From: Prevotella sp.
GTDB taxonomy: Bacteria; Bacteroidota; Bacteroidia; Bacteroidales; Bacteroidaceae
NCBI GenBank assembly: GCA_017554145.1
Contig: JAFZIZ010000015.1
Coordinates: 124,001 to 188,000, forward strand
Length of the DNA: 64,000 nucleotides
Direction: 5' to 3'
The notes under the pieces: model-generated
The model's input: the letters and a program-made list of their open reading frames with translations, nothing else
The model's database searches: none
Told to the model about the DNA's origin: nothing
Translations under genes and position numbers: made by a program
Shown: piece after piece, positions 35,376 through 45,491 of the stretch
Layout of the letters: each line of letters starts with the position of its first letter
Position numbering within the stretch: position 1 is the first letter of the stretch

Positions 35376-37844
35376 ATGAAGAAACTATTATTGACACTAA
35401 CCTTGGTCATGACAACCTTGACCATCACGGCACAGAATGCCACAGAGAAACTATGGTACAACAAGCCTGCAAGTCATTGGCTGGAGGCACTGCCCATAGG
35501 TAATTCCCATCTAGGCGCAATGATATATGGAGAGACCGATGGTGAGACAATCCAACTGAACGAAGAGACTTTCTGGAGTGGCTCACCCCATAATAACAAC
35601 AGCCCAGAGGCGAAAGCACATCTGCAAGAAGTACGCGACTCTATTTTTGCAGGTAAGGAAGAAGCAGCACATGCCATCATCGATAAGAATTTCTTCAAAG
35701 GTCCTCACGGTATGCGTTTTTTGCCATTGGGCAAACTGGCAATGTATGGTGGTATTGATTTCGAACATACCTCTAATTTCCGTCGTGAATTGAATCTGGA
35801 AGATGCTGTTTGCACCACGACTTTCAAAAACAATTTGAATGGTGTCATCTATACGCGTGAAGTCTTTGCCTCACAAGCTGACAATGTCATCGTGATGCGT
35901 CTGAAGTCAGATAAAAAGGGGAAGTTGGATTTCTCGCTAACCCATTGGTGCTCAGAACTCAAAAACAGTTGTCATGTGAAGAACGGAGAGTTAGTGGCTA
36001 CTGTTCAGAATGTAGAACAGGAAGGTATCTCTGGTGGACTGACAGCAGAAATTCGTGTATTGGTAAAGAGCGACGGCAAATGGGATAACACACCTGATAT
36101 GGTGGTAGTCAAAGATGCTACCGAGGCAACTGTCTATATCACGGCAGCTACCAATTTTGTAAATTATCAGGATATCAGCGGTCATCCGTCAGAACTGACC
36201 CAACAGACCATTGCCTCTGTTCGCGACAAGAGTTATAACGAGTTGTTGACCCGTCACCTTAAGAAATACCAAGAGCAATATAAACGTGTAAGCCTGTCTT
36301 TAGGAGGAAAGGATGCCTCTAACCTTCCTACTGATGAGCGTCTTGCCCATTTTGCAGGCAGTGACGATATGGGAATGGTAGCACTGATGTTCCAATACGG
36401 TCGTTATCTGCTTATCTCTTCTTCTCAACCAGGTGGTCAACCGGCTAACCTACAGGGCGTATGGAACGACAAATTCAATGCGCCATGGGATTCGAAATAT
36501 ACCATCAATATCAATGCAGAGATGAACTACTGGCCTGCCTTGGTGGGCAATCTCGCAGAGACGCAGCAACCTCTGTTCTCGATGATCCGAGATTTGAGTC
36601 ATACGGGTGCAGAGACTGCCCAGACGATGTATGGTTGCAATGGCTGGGTGGCACATCATAATACTGACCTCTGGCGTGTCGCTGGTCCTATCGACGGCAC
36701 GACATGGGGTATGTTCCCAACTGGCGGTGCATGGTTGACAACGCATCTTTGGCAGCATTATCTCTTTACTGGCGACAAGCAATTCTTGGCTGATAACTTC
36801 GACGTGATGAAAGGTGCAGCCGACTTCCTACTTGACTACATGCAAGTGCATCCGAAATACGGTTGGTTGATGACGGTACCTACCGTTTCGCCAGAGCATG
36901 GTCCAGTGGGTAAGAAGACCACAGTAACGGCTGGTTCGACAATGGATAACCAGATTGTCTTTGATGTCTTGCAGAACGTATTGAAGGCGATGAAGGTATT
37001 AGGAAAAGAAGACCAGGCATACGCTCAGAAATTACAGAATGCCATCAGTCAGTTGCCTCCAATGCAGATTGGTCGTTATGGACAGTTGCAAGAGTGGTTG
37101 CAAGACGGTGATGATCCTAAGGATGAGCATCGTCATATCTCTCATCTCTATGGTCTCTATCCTTCTAACCAGATATCGCCCTATCAGCATCCTGAACTCT
37201 TTGCTGCTGCAGGAAATACGTTGAATCAGCGTGGTGATATGGCAACGGGATGGAGTCTGGGTTGGAAAATCAATTTCTGGGCTCGTATGTTGGATGGTAA
37301 TCACGCTTTCCGCATCCTTTCCAATATGCTGCACCTGTTGCCCAATGACTCGAAGATGAGGGAATATCCTGACGGACGTACCTATCCGAATCTCTTCGAT
37401 GCGCATCCACCTTTCCAGATTGACGGTAACTTCGGCAGTGCTGCAGGTATTGCAGAGATGTTGCTGCAGAGTCATGACGGAGCCGTTCATCTGTTGCCCG
37501 CCCTGCCTGATGTATGGTCGGAAGGACAGGTAAAGGGTCTTCGTGCCCGTGGTGGCTTTGAGGTCAGCATGCAATGGAGCAAAGGACAACTTCAAAAGGC
37601 AGAGGTCTATTCAACGATAGGTGGTGTATTACGACTCCGTTCGTATGTTCCTCTGTCTGGCAAGGGACTGACAGAAGCCAAGGGAGAATGCCCCAATGCC
37701 CTTTATGCACCAGCAGAAATAAAGGCCCCTGTTCCCTCTCAAGAGCTCAAGGACCTTCCTTCACTTGCAGTTCGCAAGGTGTATGAGTACGACTTACAGA
37801 CGAAGCCGGGACAACGCTATTTCTTTGTTGCCTTAACGAAATAG
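35376..37844 (+). CDS. GH95 family glycoside hydrolase (alpha-L-fucosidase type)
   Basis: The 822-residue protein has a signal peptide ([20 protein letters not shown]) and the full GH95 layout: an N-terminal beta domain ([26 protein letters not shown] near 27-52), the (alpha/alpha)6 barrel with [11 protein letters not shown] near 376-386 (two catalytic-site Asn), SPEHG near 505-509 (likely general acid Glu), and [10 protein letters not shown] near 680-690 (Asp). Characterised members hydrolyse alpha-1,2-L-fucosides; some act on alpha-L-galactosides. It is not in a polysaccharide utilisation locus here. The 3' end overlaps the convergent OPT gene by 28 bp. Confidence 0.88.
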   Translation: MKKLLLTLTLVMTTLTITAQNATEKLWYNKPASHWLEALPIGNSHLGAMIYGETDGETIQLNEETFWSGSPHNNNSPEAKAHLQEVRDSIFAGKEEAAHAIIDKNFFKGPHGMRFLPLGKLAMYGGIDFEHTSNFRRELNLEDAVCTTTFKNNLNGVIYTREVFASQADNVIVMRLKSDKKGKLDFSLTHWCSELKNSCHVKNGELVATVQNVEQEGISGGLTAEIRVLVKSDGKWDNTPDMVVVKDATEATVYITAATNFVNYQDISGHPSELTQQTIASVRDKSYNELLTRHLKKYQEQYKRVSLSLGGKDASNLPTDERLAHFAGSDDMGMVALMFQYGRYLLISSSQPGGQPANLQGVWNDKFNAPWDSKYTININAEMNYWPALVGNLAETQQPLFSMIRDLSHTGAETAQTMYGCNGWVAHHNTDLWRVAGPIDGTTWGMFPTGGAWLTTHLWQHYLFTGDKQFLADNFDVMKGAADFLLDYMQVHPKYGWLMTVPTVSPEHGPVGKKTTVTAGSTMDNQIVFDVLQNVLKAMKVLGKEDQAYAQKLQNAISQLPPMQIGRYGQLQEWLQDGDDPKDEHRHISHLYGLYPSNQISPYQHPELFAAAGNTLNQRGDMATGWSLGWKINFWARMLDGNHAFRILSNMLHLLPNDSKMREYPDGRTYPNLFDAHPPFQIDGNFGSAAGIAEMLLQSHDGAVHLLPALPDVWSEGQVKGLRARGGFEVSMQWSKGQLQKAEVYSTIGGVLRLRSYVPLSGKGLTEAKGECPNALYAPAEIKAPVPSQELKDLPSLAVRKVYEYDLQTKPGQRYFFVALTK

Positions 37845-39724
37845 GTAATCAATAAGATATAGGCTACCAACGAGAGCAGTTCACTGAGTGGATTGCTCCA
37901 CCATTCGTTGTAGTCAAACTGAATACCACCAAAGCGCAACAGGGCACTGATGACACCCATCAGGGCACCGCCTGCAATGAAACCAGAGGCGATAAGGTTA
38001 CCTTTCTCCCCCCGTTCCTTATTGACAGTCTCATCCTTTGAACGTGTGGTCACATACCAGTTGATGGCTCCACCAATCACCAATGGCACATTCAGTTCCA
38101 TAGGAATAAACATTCCCAAGGCAAAAGCCAAGGCTGGCACTTTAAAGAGTGTAAGGACGATGGCAATGACAGCACCAATGGCATAGAGAACCCAAGGGGC
38201 TCCCACACCATTCATCAACGGGTCGATAACAGCAGCCATCGCATTTGCTTGTGGTGCAGCAAGGGTTCCAGAGGCAAAGCCGTAGGTCTCGTTGAGCAAC
38301 ATCATCACACCGCCTACTGTTGCAGCCGATACCAAGGTTCCCAAGAACTTCCATGTCTCCTGTTTCTTAGGCAGCGTACCTGTCCAATAACCAATCTTCA
38401 GGTCGGTTATGAAAGAACCTGCCATCGAGAGTGCCGTACATACCACACCACCCATAATCAACGCAGCCACCATTCCACCAGTACCTTTCAAACCTACTGC
38501 CACCATGACGACAGAGGCAAGTATCAAGGTCATCAACGTCATACCACTGACAGGGTTGCTACCTACAATGGCAATGGCATTAGCGGCTACGGTAGTAAAC
38601 AAGAAGGCGATGACAGCCGTCAAGATAATGGCAACGGCAGCAAACAACAGGTTACCGTCCATCACACCAAACCAGAAGAAGATAAAGGTTAGGATGATCG
38701 TGATGATAGAGGCAATGGCGATAAACTTAAAGGGGAGGTCTTGTTGTTTTTGCTGCGAGTCATTCGCAGCCCCCTCTCCAGCCTTTGCCGCTAGCCCCAC
38801 TGCACTCTTGATAACGCCCCACGACTTTATGATGCCGATAATACCAGCCATCGCAATGGCTCCGATACCAATAGACTTTCCGTATGACGTGAAGATCTGT
38901 TCGGGCGACATACTGCCTACTGCCGTATCAATGGCAGGATTCCATTGGTTCAGTACGGTATCGGGGAAAATAAGTGCCATACCAGGTACGACCAACCACC
39001 AGACGAACAATGAGCCTAAAGTGATAATCAATGCATATTTGAAACCGACAATATAACCAAGACCCAATACGGCAGCACCTGTATTGTTCTTGAGAACGAG
39101 TTTGGTTTTCTCTGCAAGGTCATCGCCATAAGGTATCATACGACTCGTCACGTTCTCATTCCACCATCCGAAGGTGGCAACGATAAAGTCGTAGAGTCCT
39201 CCTACCAATCCTGCTATCAACAGAGGCTTTGCCTGGCTTTGGCTATTTGCTTTTGGCTCTTGGCTATTAGCGGTATCACCGCTTTTCAGTACCTGTGTTG
39301 TCGCTGTTGCCTCTGGGAAAGGAAACTGCTCCTGTGGTGCCTCTACAAAGTAACGGCGGAATGGTATCAGGAATAGAATACCTAAGACACCACCCAACAA
39401 AGAGGCGATGAAAATCTTTAGGAAATCAGCAGACATTTCCGGATACTTTGCCTGTAGGATATAGATGGCAGGCAGGGTAAAGATAGCACCAGCCACCACA
39501 GCACCCGAACAGGCACCAATCGACTGGATGATGACATTTTCTCGCAAGGCATTGCTTCGTTTGGCAGCAGCAGAGACGCCCACTGCAATAATCGCAATGG
39601 GAATGGCTGCCTCAAAAACTTGTCCTACCTTCAATCCAAGATAGGCGGCAGCGGCAGAGAAGAGTATTGCCATAATGACTCCCCATGTCACTGACCAAGA
39701 GTTCACTTCACTTCTTTGTTTCAT
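37817..39724 (-). CDS. OPT family oligopeptide transporter
   Basis: The 635-residue protein has about 14-16 membrane helices and the OPT pattern (N-terminal [37 protein letters not shown], then [18 protein letters not shown]). The prokaryotic OPT group imports small peptides, possibly including glutathione-like or metal-chelating ones. Residues about 152-166 ([14 protein letters not shown]) come from a 42-bp in-frame heptamer array in a cytoplasmic-looking loop between helices. It is the last gene of the DUF3737-PatB-OPT operon, 2 bp after the C-S lyase gene. Confidence 0.87.
   Translation of the reverse strand: MKQRSEVNSWSVTWGVIMAILFSAAAAYLGLKVGQVFEAAIPIAIIAVGVSAAAKRSNALRENVIIQSIGACSGAVVAGAIFTLPAIYILQAKYPEMSADFLKIFIASLLGGVLGILFLIPFRRYFVEAPQEQFPFPEATATTQVLKSGDTANSQEPKANSQSQAKPLLIAGLVGGLYDFIVATFGWWNENVTSRMIPYGDDLAEKTKLVLKNNTGAAVLGLGYIVGFKYALIITLGSLFVWWLVVPGMALIFPDTVLNQWNPAIDTAVGSMSPEQIFTSYGKSIGIGAIAMAGIIGIIKSWGVIKSAVGLAAKAGEGAANDSQQKQQDLPFKFIAIASIITIILTFIFFWFGVMDGNLLFAAVAIILTAVIAFLFTTVAANAIAIVGSNPVSGMTLMTLILASVVMVAVGLKGTGGMVAALIMGGVVCTALSMAGSFITDLKIGYWTGTLPKKQETWKFLGTLVSAATVGGVMMLLNETYGFASGTLAAPQANAMAAVIDPLMNGVGAPWVLYAIGAVIAIVLTLFKVPALAFALGMFIPMELNVPLVIGGAINWYVTTRSKDETVNKERGEKGNLIASGFIAGGALMGVISALLRFGGIQFDYNEWWSNPLSELLSLVAYILLITYFVKATKK
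39228..39269. repeat. In-frame heptamer array, GCTATTA/GCTTTTG family (6 units)
   Basis: Six degenerate 7-bp units (42 bp, a multiple of three) lie inside the OPT transporter gene and encode a Ser/Asn/Gln-rich loop. On the coding strand the units read TAATAGC and CAAGAGC, related to the AGCTAAT/AGCCAAA family. Confidence 0.83.
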
Positions 39725-39726
39725 GA

Positions 39727-40875
39727 TTATATTGTTTTATTGATTCGTTCCAATGCTTCTATCAACCTGCTGCGTGGACAGGCAAGATTGATTCGGAGAT
39801 AACCCTTACCGCTCTCTGCTCCGTACATCGTACCTGGGTTCACCCAAACCTTCGCCTCTTCAAGTATGCGATTGCAGTATGTTGCAGTATCAGTGCAACA
39901 AGCAGATACATCCACCCAAGCAAGATAGGTGCCTTCGAGAGGACGTACCTTCCAAAAGGGAAGATGCTCTTGACAGAAGGTACACAATGCTTGATAGTTT
40001 CCCCAAATATATTCGTTGAGTTCGTCAATCCAGTCTTCACTCTCGTTATAGGCAGCCATCAGTGCTACAGGACCGAAGGGATTGACATCACATACCTCAT
40101 TGATATTGATGGCACGGTCAATACGGCGACGTATCTCTGAGTCTTTGCAGATAATATTTGCTATCTGCAATCCTGCTATGTTAAACGATTTCGATGGTGA
40201 GTTCAGTGTAATGGCATCTGAAGCGATATAGCCCAATGGAGTGAAATGGTTGTTGGGCATCACCAGTTCGCCATGAATCTCATCGCTGATGATGTGAATC
40301 TTATTACGATGGCAGATAGCTGCAAGACGACGCAGTTCTGTGATGCTCCAAACACGACCTGTAGGATTGTGAGGATTACAAAGCAACAGCACCGTGGTAC
40401 GTTCATCTTTACAGAGAGCTTCTAACTCATCCCAAGGTATCTCAAATCGAGTATTGCGATTCCATCGTAATGGACATGGTGCTAACTCGCAACCACTATT
40501 ACGGATACTGGAAAAGAAACAGTTGTAGGCAGGAGTGAAAGTAATGACACGTTCCCCTGGCATCGCAATAGCTTTTAGCACAGCAGAGACTGCAGGAACG
40601 ACTCCTGTGGTATACAGTATCCATTCCTTCTTAATAGTCCATTGATGACGTCGATGAAACCATGAGATGATGGCCTCATAGTAGTCGTCCTCCACAAGGG
40701 TATAACCAAAAACAGGATGCTCGGCACGTTTCTTGATAGCCTCCTGGATAGCAGGAGCCACGGCAAAGTCCATATCTGCCACCCATAAAGGAATGACGTC
40801 AGCAGAGGGACTTTCATCCCACTTGACACTATGAGTATCCCTGCGCTCTATGATTTCGTCAAAGTTATATTTCAT
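39727..40875 (-). CDS. MalY/PatB family C-S lyase (PLP-dependent aminotransferase fold)
   Basis: The 382-residue fold-type I enzyme has the PLP lysine in SPSKSFNIAG (Lys229), NPHNPTGRVW near 167-176, and SDEIHGELVM near 197-206. This pattern, with IPLWVADMDFAVAPAI near 28-43, is typical of PatB/MalY cystathionine beta-lyases, which cleave C-S bonds of cystathionine or S-conjugates to pyruvate, ammonia and a thiol. It sits between DUF3737 (5-bp gap) and the OPT transporter (2-bp gap), which suggests peptide import followed by sulfur-amino-acid release. Confidence 0.88.
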   Translation of the reverse strand: MKYNFDEIIERRDTHSVKWDESPSADVIPLWVADMDFAVAPAIQEAIKKRAEHPVFGYTLVEDDYYEAIISWFHRRHQWTIKKEWILYTTGVVPAVSAVLKAIAMPGERVITFTPAYNCFFSSIRNSGCELAPCPLRWNRNTRFEIPWDELEALCKDERTTVLLLCNPHNPTGRVWSITELRRLAAICHRNKIHIISDEIHGELVMPNNHFTPLGYIASDAITLNSPSKSFNIAGLQIANIICKDSEIRRRIDRAININEVCDVNPFGPVALMAAYNESEDWIDELNEYIWGNYQALCTFCQEHLPFWKVRPLEGTYLAWVDVSACCTDTATYCNRILEEAKVWVNPGTMYGAESGKGYLRINLACPRSRLIEALERINKTI

Positions 40876-40880
40876 ACTTC

Positions 40881-41732
40881 TTACTTCTTCCCTCTTACTT
40901 CAATGACACAGTCATTTGGCTGTCTCACATTTTCGTCAATAGTAACGGAACCAATGCTGTCTGCAACAATATGTCCACTGGTGGGATTCTTGATATGTTC
41001 GATATGTCCTCGGATATCAGCCTCCACCGTAGAGTATTCAAACATTCGGTCGCAAGCCTTGTCAATAGTACAGTTCTCCAACACGAGGTTTTCTGTATAA
41101 CAAAGTAGTTGCTCACCTGCCAGATGACAGTTCACCAATCGTACATTCTTTGAGTGCCAGGCGAGATACTCACCATCGAGAACAGAGTCATAGACAGTCA
41201 CGTTCTCACACTCCCAAAACGAATCCTTCGTGATGATCTTCGCATGGTGTACCTCCACGTTCTTGCAATACTGGAACACATATTTCGCATCGCTATCCAA
41301 ACCATCTACATAGATATTCTTGGAAAACATAAACGGATAGGTACCTTCGTGCAACTTGACATTCTTCAGTTTCAGTCCATCGACCTTCCAAAACACCTCA
41401 TCAGCATCATTGATGGTCACGTTCTCCAGTTCCACATTCCGCATCTCACGGAAGAACTTCGGAGCATCAATCACGCAGTCCTTCATCCGCAGATCGTTGG
41501 TATACCAGATGGCAGAACGAGAGGTCGGGGCGAAGTAGCAGTTCTCGATAATCGCTCCATCTACATGCCACCAAGGGTATTTGCCATAGAATTTGCAGTT
41601 GTAAGCCTCCATATTCTGGCATTGCTTGATACCACTCTCCCCGTCAACGATTGTCACGTTTTCCAATCTGAGGTCATGGGTAGCAAATAAAGGGCGCTCA
41701 CCACCAAATTCCTTGTCTTTGATTAGTTTCAT
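40881..41732 (-). CDS. DUF3737 family protein (beta-helix-like)
   Basis: From the ATG at 41732 the product has 283 residues; the frame is open upstream but the conserved family start is MKLIKDKEFGGERPLFATHDLRLENVTI. The rest is a run of short hydrophobic repeats of the type x-N-V-x-V/L (ENVTI, LENCTI, KNVKLHEG) that suggests a right-handed beta-helix. No signal peptide, so cytoplasmic. The function of DUF3737 is unknown. It is the first gene of the operon with PatB and OPT. Confidence 0.85.
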   Translation of the reverse strand: MKLIKDKEFGGERPLFATHDLRLENVTIVDGESGIKQCQNMEAYNCKFYGKYPWWHVDGAIIENCYFAPTSRSAIWYTNDLRMKDCVIDAPKFFREMRNVELENVTINDADEVFWKVDGLKLKNVKLHEGTYPFMFSKNIYVDGLDSDAKYVFQYCKNVEVHHAKIITKDSFWECENVTVYDSVLDGEYLAWHSKNVRLVNCHLAGEQLLCYTENLVLENCTIDKACDRMFEYSTVEADIRGHIEHIKNPTSGHIVADSIGSVTIDENVRQPNDCVIEVRGKK

Positions 41733-41741
41733 GTCGTATGG

Positions 41742-41770
41742 AAAGCCCCACCGATAGGCAGGGCTTTTTT
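41742..41770. terminator. Imperfect hairpin with plus-strand T-run
   Basis: AAAGCCC pairs with GGGCTTT around a partly paired loop, followed on the plus strand by seven T. The neighbouring genes are both on the minus strand, where the T-tail is only TTT, so this is a weak terminator or attenuator between the repeat protein and DUF3737. Confidence 0.4.
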
Positions 41771-41791
41771 TAATGCTATGTAAATAGTTGC

Positions 41792-42202
41792 TTAGAAGAA
41801 AAAGAAGAAATAGGCTGCTGCCCACTCTTTGGGTACACCAGAAACTTTTCCGATGCTGGAACCGTTGCCGTTACGAACAGTACCGTCGCTCTCAATTTTA
41901 CCGATGCTGGAACCATTGCCATTACGAACAGTGCCGTCGCGATCAACCTTACCGATACTGGAACCATTGCCGTTGCGGATAGTGCCGTCGCGATCAATCT
42001 TACCGATGCTGGAACCATTACCATTACGTACAGTACCATCACTATCAATCTTACCGATGCTGGAACCATTACCATTACGTACAGTACCATTGCTCTCAAT
42101 CTTGCCGCAACTGCTTCCATTGCTGTTATAGACAGTCTGAGCACTTGCTCCAGACACCATCATCACCATCATCATGATGAACAAAACTCGTAGAATTTTC
42201 AT
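41792..42202 (-). CDS. Secreted 17-residue-repeat protein (5-fold beta-flower type)
   Basis: From the ATG at 42202 the product has 136 residues: a signal peptide (KILRVLFIMMMVMMVSGASAQ), six tandem repeats of 17 residues with consensus NGNGSSIGKI(D/E)SDGTVR, and a tail ending in AAAYFFFFF. Each repeat should form two beta-strands of a flower or propeller. I recall this repeat being annotated in Bacteroidota as a 5-fold beta-flower protein, without known function. At DNA level the period is exactly 51 bp. Its promoter (TATTTTTG on minus) is back-to-back with that of miaB. Confidence 0.8.
   Translation of the reverse strand: MKILRVLFIMMMVMMVSGASAQTVYNSNGSSCGKIESNGTVRNGNGSSIGKIDSDGTVRNGNGSSIGKIDRDGTIRNGNGSSIGKVDRDGTVRNGNGSSIGKIESDGTVRNGNGSSIGKVSGVPKEWAAAYFFFFF
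41850..42155. repeat. 51-bp tandem coding repeat (six units)
   Basis: Units start at 41850, 41901, 41952, 42003, 42054 and 42105. The 42003 and 42054 units are nearly identical, which suggests recent duplication; the others differ mainly at synonymous sites. Confidence 0.9.
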
Positions 42203-42234
42203 CTTTTCTTTCTTGTTTAGGGTTAATAACGGTG

Positions 42235-42242
42235 CAAAAATA
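42235..42242 (-). promoter_or_regulatory. -7 promoter box (TATTTTTG) of the repeat-protein gene
   Basis: Perfect box on the minus strand, 32 bp before the ATG at 42202. Confidence 0.55.
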
Positions 42243-42254
42243 CAAAAAAGTTTG

Positions 42255-42262
42255 TAACTTTG
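42255..42262 (+). promoter_or_regulatory. -7 promoter box (TAACTTTG) of the miaB operon
   Basis: Perfect box, 19 bp before the miaB ATG, divergent from the box at 42235. Confidence 0.6.
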
Positions 42263-42281
42263 CAAGCGAAAAGGTAAAAAT

Positions 42282-43634
42282 ATGAAGAAACTCTATATAG
42301 AGACATACGGTTGTCAGATGAATGTCGCCGACTCTGAAGTAGTGGCAAGCGTGATGCAGATGGCAGGCTATGAAACTACTGAGAATCTGGATGAGGCAGA
42401 TGCTGTATTCCTCAATACTTGTTCGGTACGTGATAATGCCGAACAGAAAATATATCATCGCTTAGAAGCGTTGGATGCTCTGCGTCGTCAGCGCAAATCC
42501 TCACCACTCACCACTCACCGTTCACCACTAATCATCGGTGTTCTCGGCTGTATGGCTGAGCGGGTGAAGGATGACCTGTTAGAAAACCATCATTGTGACT
42601 TGGTGGCAGGTCCTGATGCCTATCTTTCGTTGCCTGACTTGATAGCACAGGCAGAGACTGGTCATAAGGCCATCAATATTGAGTTGTCGACATCTGAGAC
42701 ATATAAGGATATCGTTCCCCAACGCTTACATGGAACCAAGATTGGTGGTTTCGTCAGTATCATGCGTGGCTGCAATAATTTCTGTCATTACTGTATCGTG
42801 CCCTATACTCGTGGTCGTGAGCGCAGTCGTGATGTAGAGAGTATCCTTAGGGAAGTGCGTGATTTGCGTGATCGTGGTTTTAAAGAGGTCACATTGTTAG
42901 GGCAGAATGTAAATTCGTATAGTGGTGAGAGGTTAGAGGTGAGTGGTGAGAGGATTCTCTTCCCAGAACTGTTGCGAAAAGTGGCCGAAGAGGCTCCTGA
43001 GATGCGCATCCGCTTCACGACCTCGCATCCAAAAGACATGAGTGATGAGACGCTGAAGGTCATTGCTGAGATGCCGAACGTCTGCAAACATATCCATCTA
43101 CCCGTACAGAGTGGTTCCGACAGGATTCTGAAACTGATGAACCGCAAGTACACTCGTGAGTGGTATCTCGAGCGTGTTGCCGCCATTCGTCGTATCATTC
43201 CTGACTGTGGACTCTCTACAGATATCTTCGTAGGCTATCACTCTGAGACAGAAGAAGACCATCAACTTAGCCTCTCCTTGATGCGTGAGGTGGGTTATGA
43301 CTCTGCCTTTATGTTCAAATACTCAGAGCGACCAGGCACCTATGCCTCGAAACATCTGCCTGATGATGTCCCAGAGGAAGAGAAGATCCGTCGCCTGAAC
43401 GAATTGATTGCCTTGCAGACGGAGATCTCCGCCCAACAGAACAAGAAAGACGAGGGGAAGGAATTTGACGTGTTGGTGGAAGGCTTTTCGAAGCGCAGTC
43501 GCAGTCAACTCTGTGGACGGACGGAACAAAACAAGATGGTAGTGTTCGACAAGGGAACTCATCATATTGGTGAGACCGTCCGCGTCAGAATCACTAACAG
43601 TACCAGTGCAACCTTAATAGGAGAAGAGATATGA
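42282..43634 (+). CDS. miaB: tRNA-2-methylthio-N6-dimethylallyladenosine synthase
   Basis: The 450-residue radical-SAM methylthiotransferase modifies A37 of tRNAs reading UNN codons. The N-terminal MTTase domain has Cys10 (YGCQMN), Cys46 (NTCSVRD) and a third Cys near 91 (GCMAE). The radical-SAM cluster motif CNNFCHYC is near 164-171, and a TRAM domain ends the protein. Two heptamer arrays are inserted in frame: residues about 73-85 (SSPLTTHRSPL) in the MTTase domain and about 214-225 (SGERLEVSGER) in the radical-SAM domain. The next gene overlaps by 4 bp (ATGA). Confidence 0.93.
   Translation: MKKLYIETYGCQMNVADSEVVASVMQMAGYETTENLDEADAVFLNTCSVRDNAEQKIYHRLEALDALRRQRKSSPLTTHRSPLIIGVLGCMAERVKDDLLENHHCDLVAGPDAYLSLPDLIAQAETGHKAINIELSTSETYKDIVPQRLHGTKIGGFVSIMRGCNNFCHYCIVPYTRGRERSRDVESILREVRDLRDRGFKEVTLLGQNVNSYSGERLEVSGERILFPELLRKVAEEAPEMRIRFTTSHPKDMSDETLKVIAEMPNVCKHIHLPVQSGSDRILKLMNRKYTREWYLERVAAIRRIIPDCGLSTDIFVGYHSETEEDHQLSLSLMREVGYDSAFMFKYSERPGTYASKHLPDDVPEEEKIRRLNELIALQTEISAQQNKKDEGKEFDVLVEGFSKRSRSQLCGRTEQNKMVVFDKGTHHIGETVRVRITNSTSATLIGEEI
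42500..42534. repeat. In-gene heptamer array, CTCACCA family (4-5 units)
   Basis: Units CTCACCA, CTCACCG and TTCACCA, with a degenerate fifth, lie inside miaB and encode a Ser/Pro/Thr/His-rich loop. Confidence 0.88.
42921..42955. repeat. In-gene heptamer array, AGTGGTG/AGAGGTG family (5 units)
   Basis: Five units inside miaB form the reverse complement of the CTCACCA family 400 bp upstream in the same gene. Confidence 0.88.
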
Positions 43635-45460
43635 AAGATTTTATGCAAGTGTTGAGGCGCTTTGTGATGCCTTATAAAAAATATGTCGCCCTGTCGATTA
43701 TTTTCAATATCCTGTCGGCACTGCTGAATATTTTCTCTTTTGCCGCATTGATACCTATCTTGCAGATATTGTTCAAGACAGGTGATAACGTAGAGGTGAA
43801 GTCGCTGATGGAATGGGGTGACGGCAGTTTCAAGGATGTTGCCATCAATAACATCTACTATTATATCAATCAGTATATCGCTGAGATGGGTTCCACCACT
43901 ACCCTGTTATTTATTGGTCTATTCCTGATTATTGCCACGTTGTTGAAGACGGCAACCTATTTCCTTGCTTCTTCGAGCGTAGTACCTATTCGCACAGGTG
44001 TGGTTCGTGATATGCGCAACCAACTCTATCGGAAGATTGTCGGTCTGCCTTTGGGCTTCTTTACCGAGGAACGTAAGGGTGATATCATTGCCCGTATGAC
44101 AGGTGATGTGCAGGAAGTAGAGACCAGTATTATGTCCTCATTGGATATGATGTTCAAGAATCCTATTCTGATTATCTCTTATTTCACTACGTTGATTATT
44201 ATCTCTTGGCAGTTGACGCTGTTCTCTGTCATCATCATTCCTATCATCGGTTGGTTCATGGGATGGATAGGTCGTAAGTTGAAATCACAGAGCATCAAGG
44301 CGCAGGCTTTATGGAGTGATACGATGAGTGTGGTGGATGAGACGCTGAGTGGTCTTCGTATCATCAAAGCGTTCTGCGCAGAGGATAAGATGCGTGATAA
44401 GTTCAATACCATCAATTCCACCTACCGAAGCAATATCATGCGTGTGAATATCCGTCAGAACATCGGTCATCCATTGAGCGAGTTCTTAGGTACTTGTATG
44501 ATTGTCATCGTCCTGTGGTTCGGTGGTGTGTTGGTATTAAACAACCAGTCGCTGTCGGGTCCTACCTTTATCTATTATATGGTGATACTCTATAGCATCA
44601 TCAACCCGTTGAAAGAGGTATCGAAGATTGGTTATAACATCCCTAAGGGACTGGCATCTATGGAACGAATCGACAAGATTCTGTTGGCAGAGAATACGAT
44701 AAAAGAATCTACTAACCCCCAGCATATTGCTTCCTTTGAACACCAGATAGAGTTCCGTGATGTATCCTTCCGTTATGGTGAGCAATGGGTACTCCGTCAT
44801 ATCAATCTGGTAATTCCGAAGGGTAAGACGATAGCCATTGTCGGACAGAGTGGTAGTGGTAAGTCGACGATGGTCGATTTGATACCCCGTTACTATGATG
44901 TACAGGAAGGTGAGGTGCTGATTGACGGTATCAACGTGAAGGACTTAGGTATCCACGACTTGCGTCAGTTGATTGGTAATGTCAACCAAGAGGCAATTCT
45001 CTTCAACGATTCCTTCCGTAATAATATCTCGTTTGGCGTGGATGCTGCTACTGATGAGCAGATTGCCGAGGCAGCGAAGATAGCCAATGCCTACGACTTC
45101 ATCATGCAGAGTGAGCATGGCTTTGAAACGAATATCGGTGATCGTGGCGGTCGCCTTTCTGGTGGACAGCGCCAGCGTGTGTCTATTGCACGTGCCATTT
45201 TGAAGAATCCGCCGATTCTGATTCTCGATGAGGCTACTTCTGCCTTGGATACAGAGAGTGAACGATTGGTACAGGATGCGTTGGAGCGACTGATGAAGAC
45301 GCGTACTACCGTTGCCATAGCCCACCGTCTCTCTACCATTAAGAATGCCGACGAAATCTGTGTCCTTCATGAAGGACAGATTGTCGAGCGTGGCACCCAT
45401 GAGGGTTTGCTGAATATCGATGGTTATTATAAGAAGTTGAACGATATGCAGTCTCTTTAA
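43631..45460 (+). CDS. MsbA-like ABC exporter (fused permease and ATPase)
   Basis: The 609-residue half-transporter has a six-helix type I exporter domain (about 1-340) and an ATPase domain with Walker A GQSGSGKST near 404-412, signature LSGGQRQR near 511, Walker B ILILDEATSALD near 527 and an H-loop AHRLST. The closest family is lipid-A-core flippase MsbA and multidrug-like lipid exporters. With an LTA-synthase-type phosphatidyl/alkyl transferase downstream, a role in envelope lipids is plausible but not shown. It overlaps miaB by 4 bp. Confidence 0.87.
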   Translation: MKDFMQVLRRFVMPYKKYVALSIIFNILSALLNIFSFAALIPILQILFKTGDNVEVKSLMEWGDGSFKDVAINNIYYYINQYIAEMGSTTTLLFIGLFLIIATLLKTATYFLASSSVVPIRTGVVRDMRNQLYRKIVGLPLGFFTEERKGDIIARMTGDVQEVETSIMSSLDMMFKNPILIISYFTTLIIISWQLTLFSVIIIPIIGWFMGWIGRKLKSQSIKAQALWSDTMSVVDETLSGLRIIKAFCAEDKMRDKFNTINSTYRSNIMRVNIRQNIGHPLSEFLGTCMIVIVLWFGGVLVLNNQSLSGPTFIYYMVILYSIINPLKEVSKIGYNIPKGLASMERIDKILLAENTIKESTNPQHIASFEHQIEFRDVSFRYGEQWVLRHINLVIPKGKTIAIVGQSGSGKSTMVDLIPRYYDVQEGEVLIDGINVKDLGIHDLRQLIGNVNQEAILFNDSFRNNISFGVDAATDEQIAEAAKIANAYDFIMQSEHGFETNIGDRGGRLSGGQRQRVSIARAILKNPPILILDEATSALDTESERLVQDALERLMKTRTTVAIAHRLSTIKNADEICVLHEGQIVERGTHEGLLNIDGYYKKLNDMQSL

Positions 45461-45486
45461 CCTTTAAACGATAACCTTTAAACGTT
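45459..45486. repeat. Heptamer array (4 units) beginning on a stop codon
   Basis: Units AACCTTT and AAACGAT alternate with AACCTTT and AAACGTT; the array begins inside the TAA stop of the ABC transporter gene and ends 5 bp before the TTG start of the next gene. Confidence 0.83.
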
Positions 45487-45491
45487 ACAAA

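Noticed and set aside
35360-35376. AACGA-like repeats between the S41 and GH95 genes
   Set aside because: Too short and irregular to separate from chance.
38409-39056. A 215-codon plus-strand frame opposite the OPT transporter
   Set aside because: Ala/Pro/Ile/Met-rich shadow of a hydrophobic minus-strand gene; no promoter or conserved pattern.
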